Assembly: GCA_021158425.1 (NCBI GenBank) | Contig: JAGGUR010000070.1 | Coordinates: 1 to 5,369 of the forward strand | From: Candidatus Cloacimonadota bacterium | GTDB taxonomy: Bacteria; Cloacimonadota; Cloacimonadia; JGIOTU-2 | Length of the DNA stretch: 5,369 bases | Direction: 5' to 3' | In this document: piece after piece, positions 5,361 to 5,369 of the stretch | Position numbering within the stretch: the first letter of the stretch is position 1 | Layout of the letters: the number at the start of each line of letters is the position of its first letter | Notes under the pieces: generated by a model | The model's database searches: none | Told to the model about the DNA's origin: nothing | Seen by the model: only the letters and a program-made list of their open reading frames with translations | Program-made: the position numbers and the translations under genes

Positions 5361-5369
5361 ATGGAGGAA
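5361..5369 (+). promoter_or_regulatory. Probable ribosome-binding site or start of a downstream + strand gene
   Basis: The window ends in ATGGAGGAA. GGAGGA (5363-5368) is a near-ideal Shine-Dalgarno sequence for a start codon a few bases past the edge. Alternatively the ATG at 5361 is the start codon (Met-Glu-Glu), but only a weak GGA precedes it, so the first reading is preferred. Confidence 0.5.

Noticed and set aside
4558..5369. CRISPR array, tRNA or rRNA in the long gene-free region
   Set aside because: The repeats are palindromic units of unequal spacing, not regularly spaced direct repeats with unique spacers. No cloverleaf or rRNA-like stretch is visible.

Overview
The window looks like an AT-rich bacterial locus for alpha-glucan (starch, glycogen, maltodextrin) breakdown, probably from the FCB group (Bacteroidota, Cloacimonadota, Marinimicrobia and relatives). 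The best lineage clue is the C-terminus of the large protein. It carries a NYPNPF-type, FlgD-like/type A sorting domain, which in the FCB group marks cargo of the type IX secretion system. A Cloacimonadota-like origin is my best guess, from the style of the sorting domain and the small intergenic hairpin repeats. No marker gene is present to prove it.

Layout: (1) Positions 1-820 hold the 3' part of a GH13 enzyme of the neopullulanase/cyclomaltodextrinase type; all three catalytic residues are visible and the 5' end lies outside the window. (2) Positions 821-990 are a 170-bp intergenic stretch with a duplicated AATCAGATT motif (possible operator) and a good Shine-Dalgarno site. (3) Positions 991-4557 encode a 1188-residue secreted multidomain GH57 amylase/pullulanase-like protein: signal peptide, N-terminal beta-sandwich, GH57 catalytic module, beta-rich domain, Ig-like domain, two starch-binding-type modules (the second clearly X25-like), and the sorting domain. 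(4) Positions 4558-5369 contain no convincing gene but are crowded with structured repeats: a 203-bp element with perfect 29-bp terminal inverted repeats, several small palindromes, a terminator-like hairpin, a TTTAG microsatellite and a truncated second copy of the element. The window ends in ATGGAGGAA, which is either the start or the ribosome-binding site of a next + strand gene.

How the genes work together (inference): the surface or secreted GH57 protein would bind and cut polymeric alpha-glucan, and the GH13 enzyme, which has no sorting domain, would cut the resulting maltodextrins further, probably inside the cell. Both genes are on the + strand with no clear terminator between them, so co-transcription is possible. 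The most unusual content is the intergenic element, whose two copies differ by paired, structure-preserving base changes.
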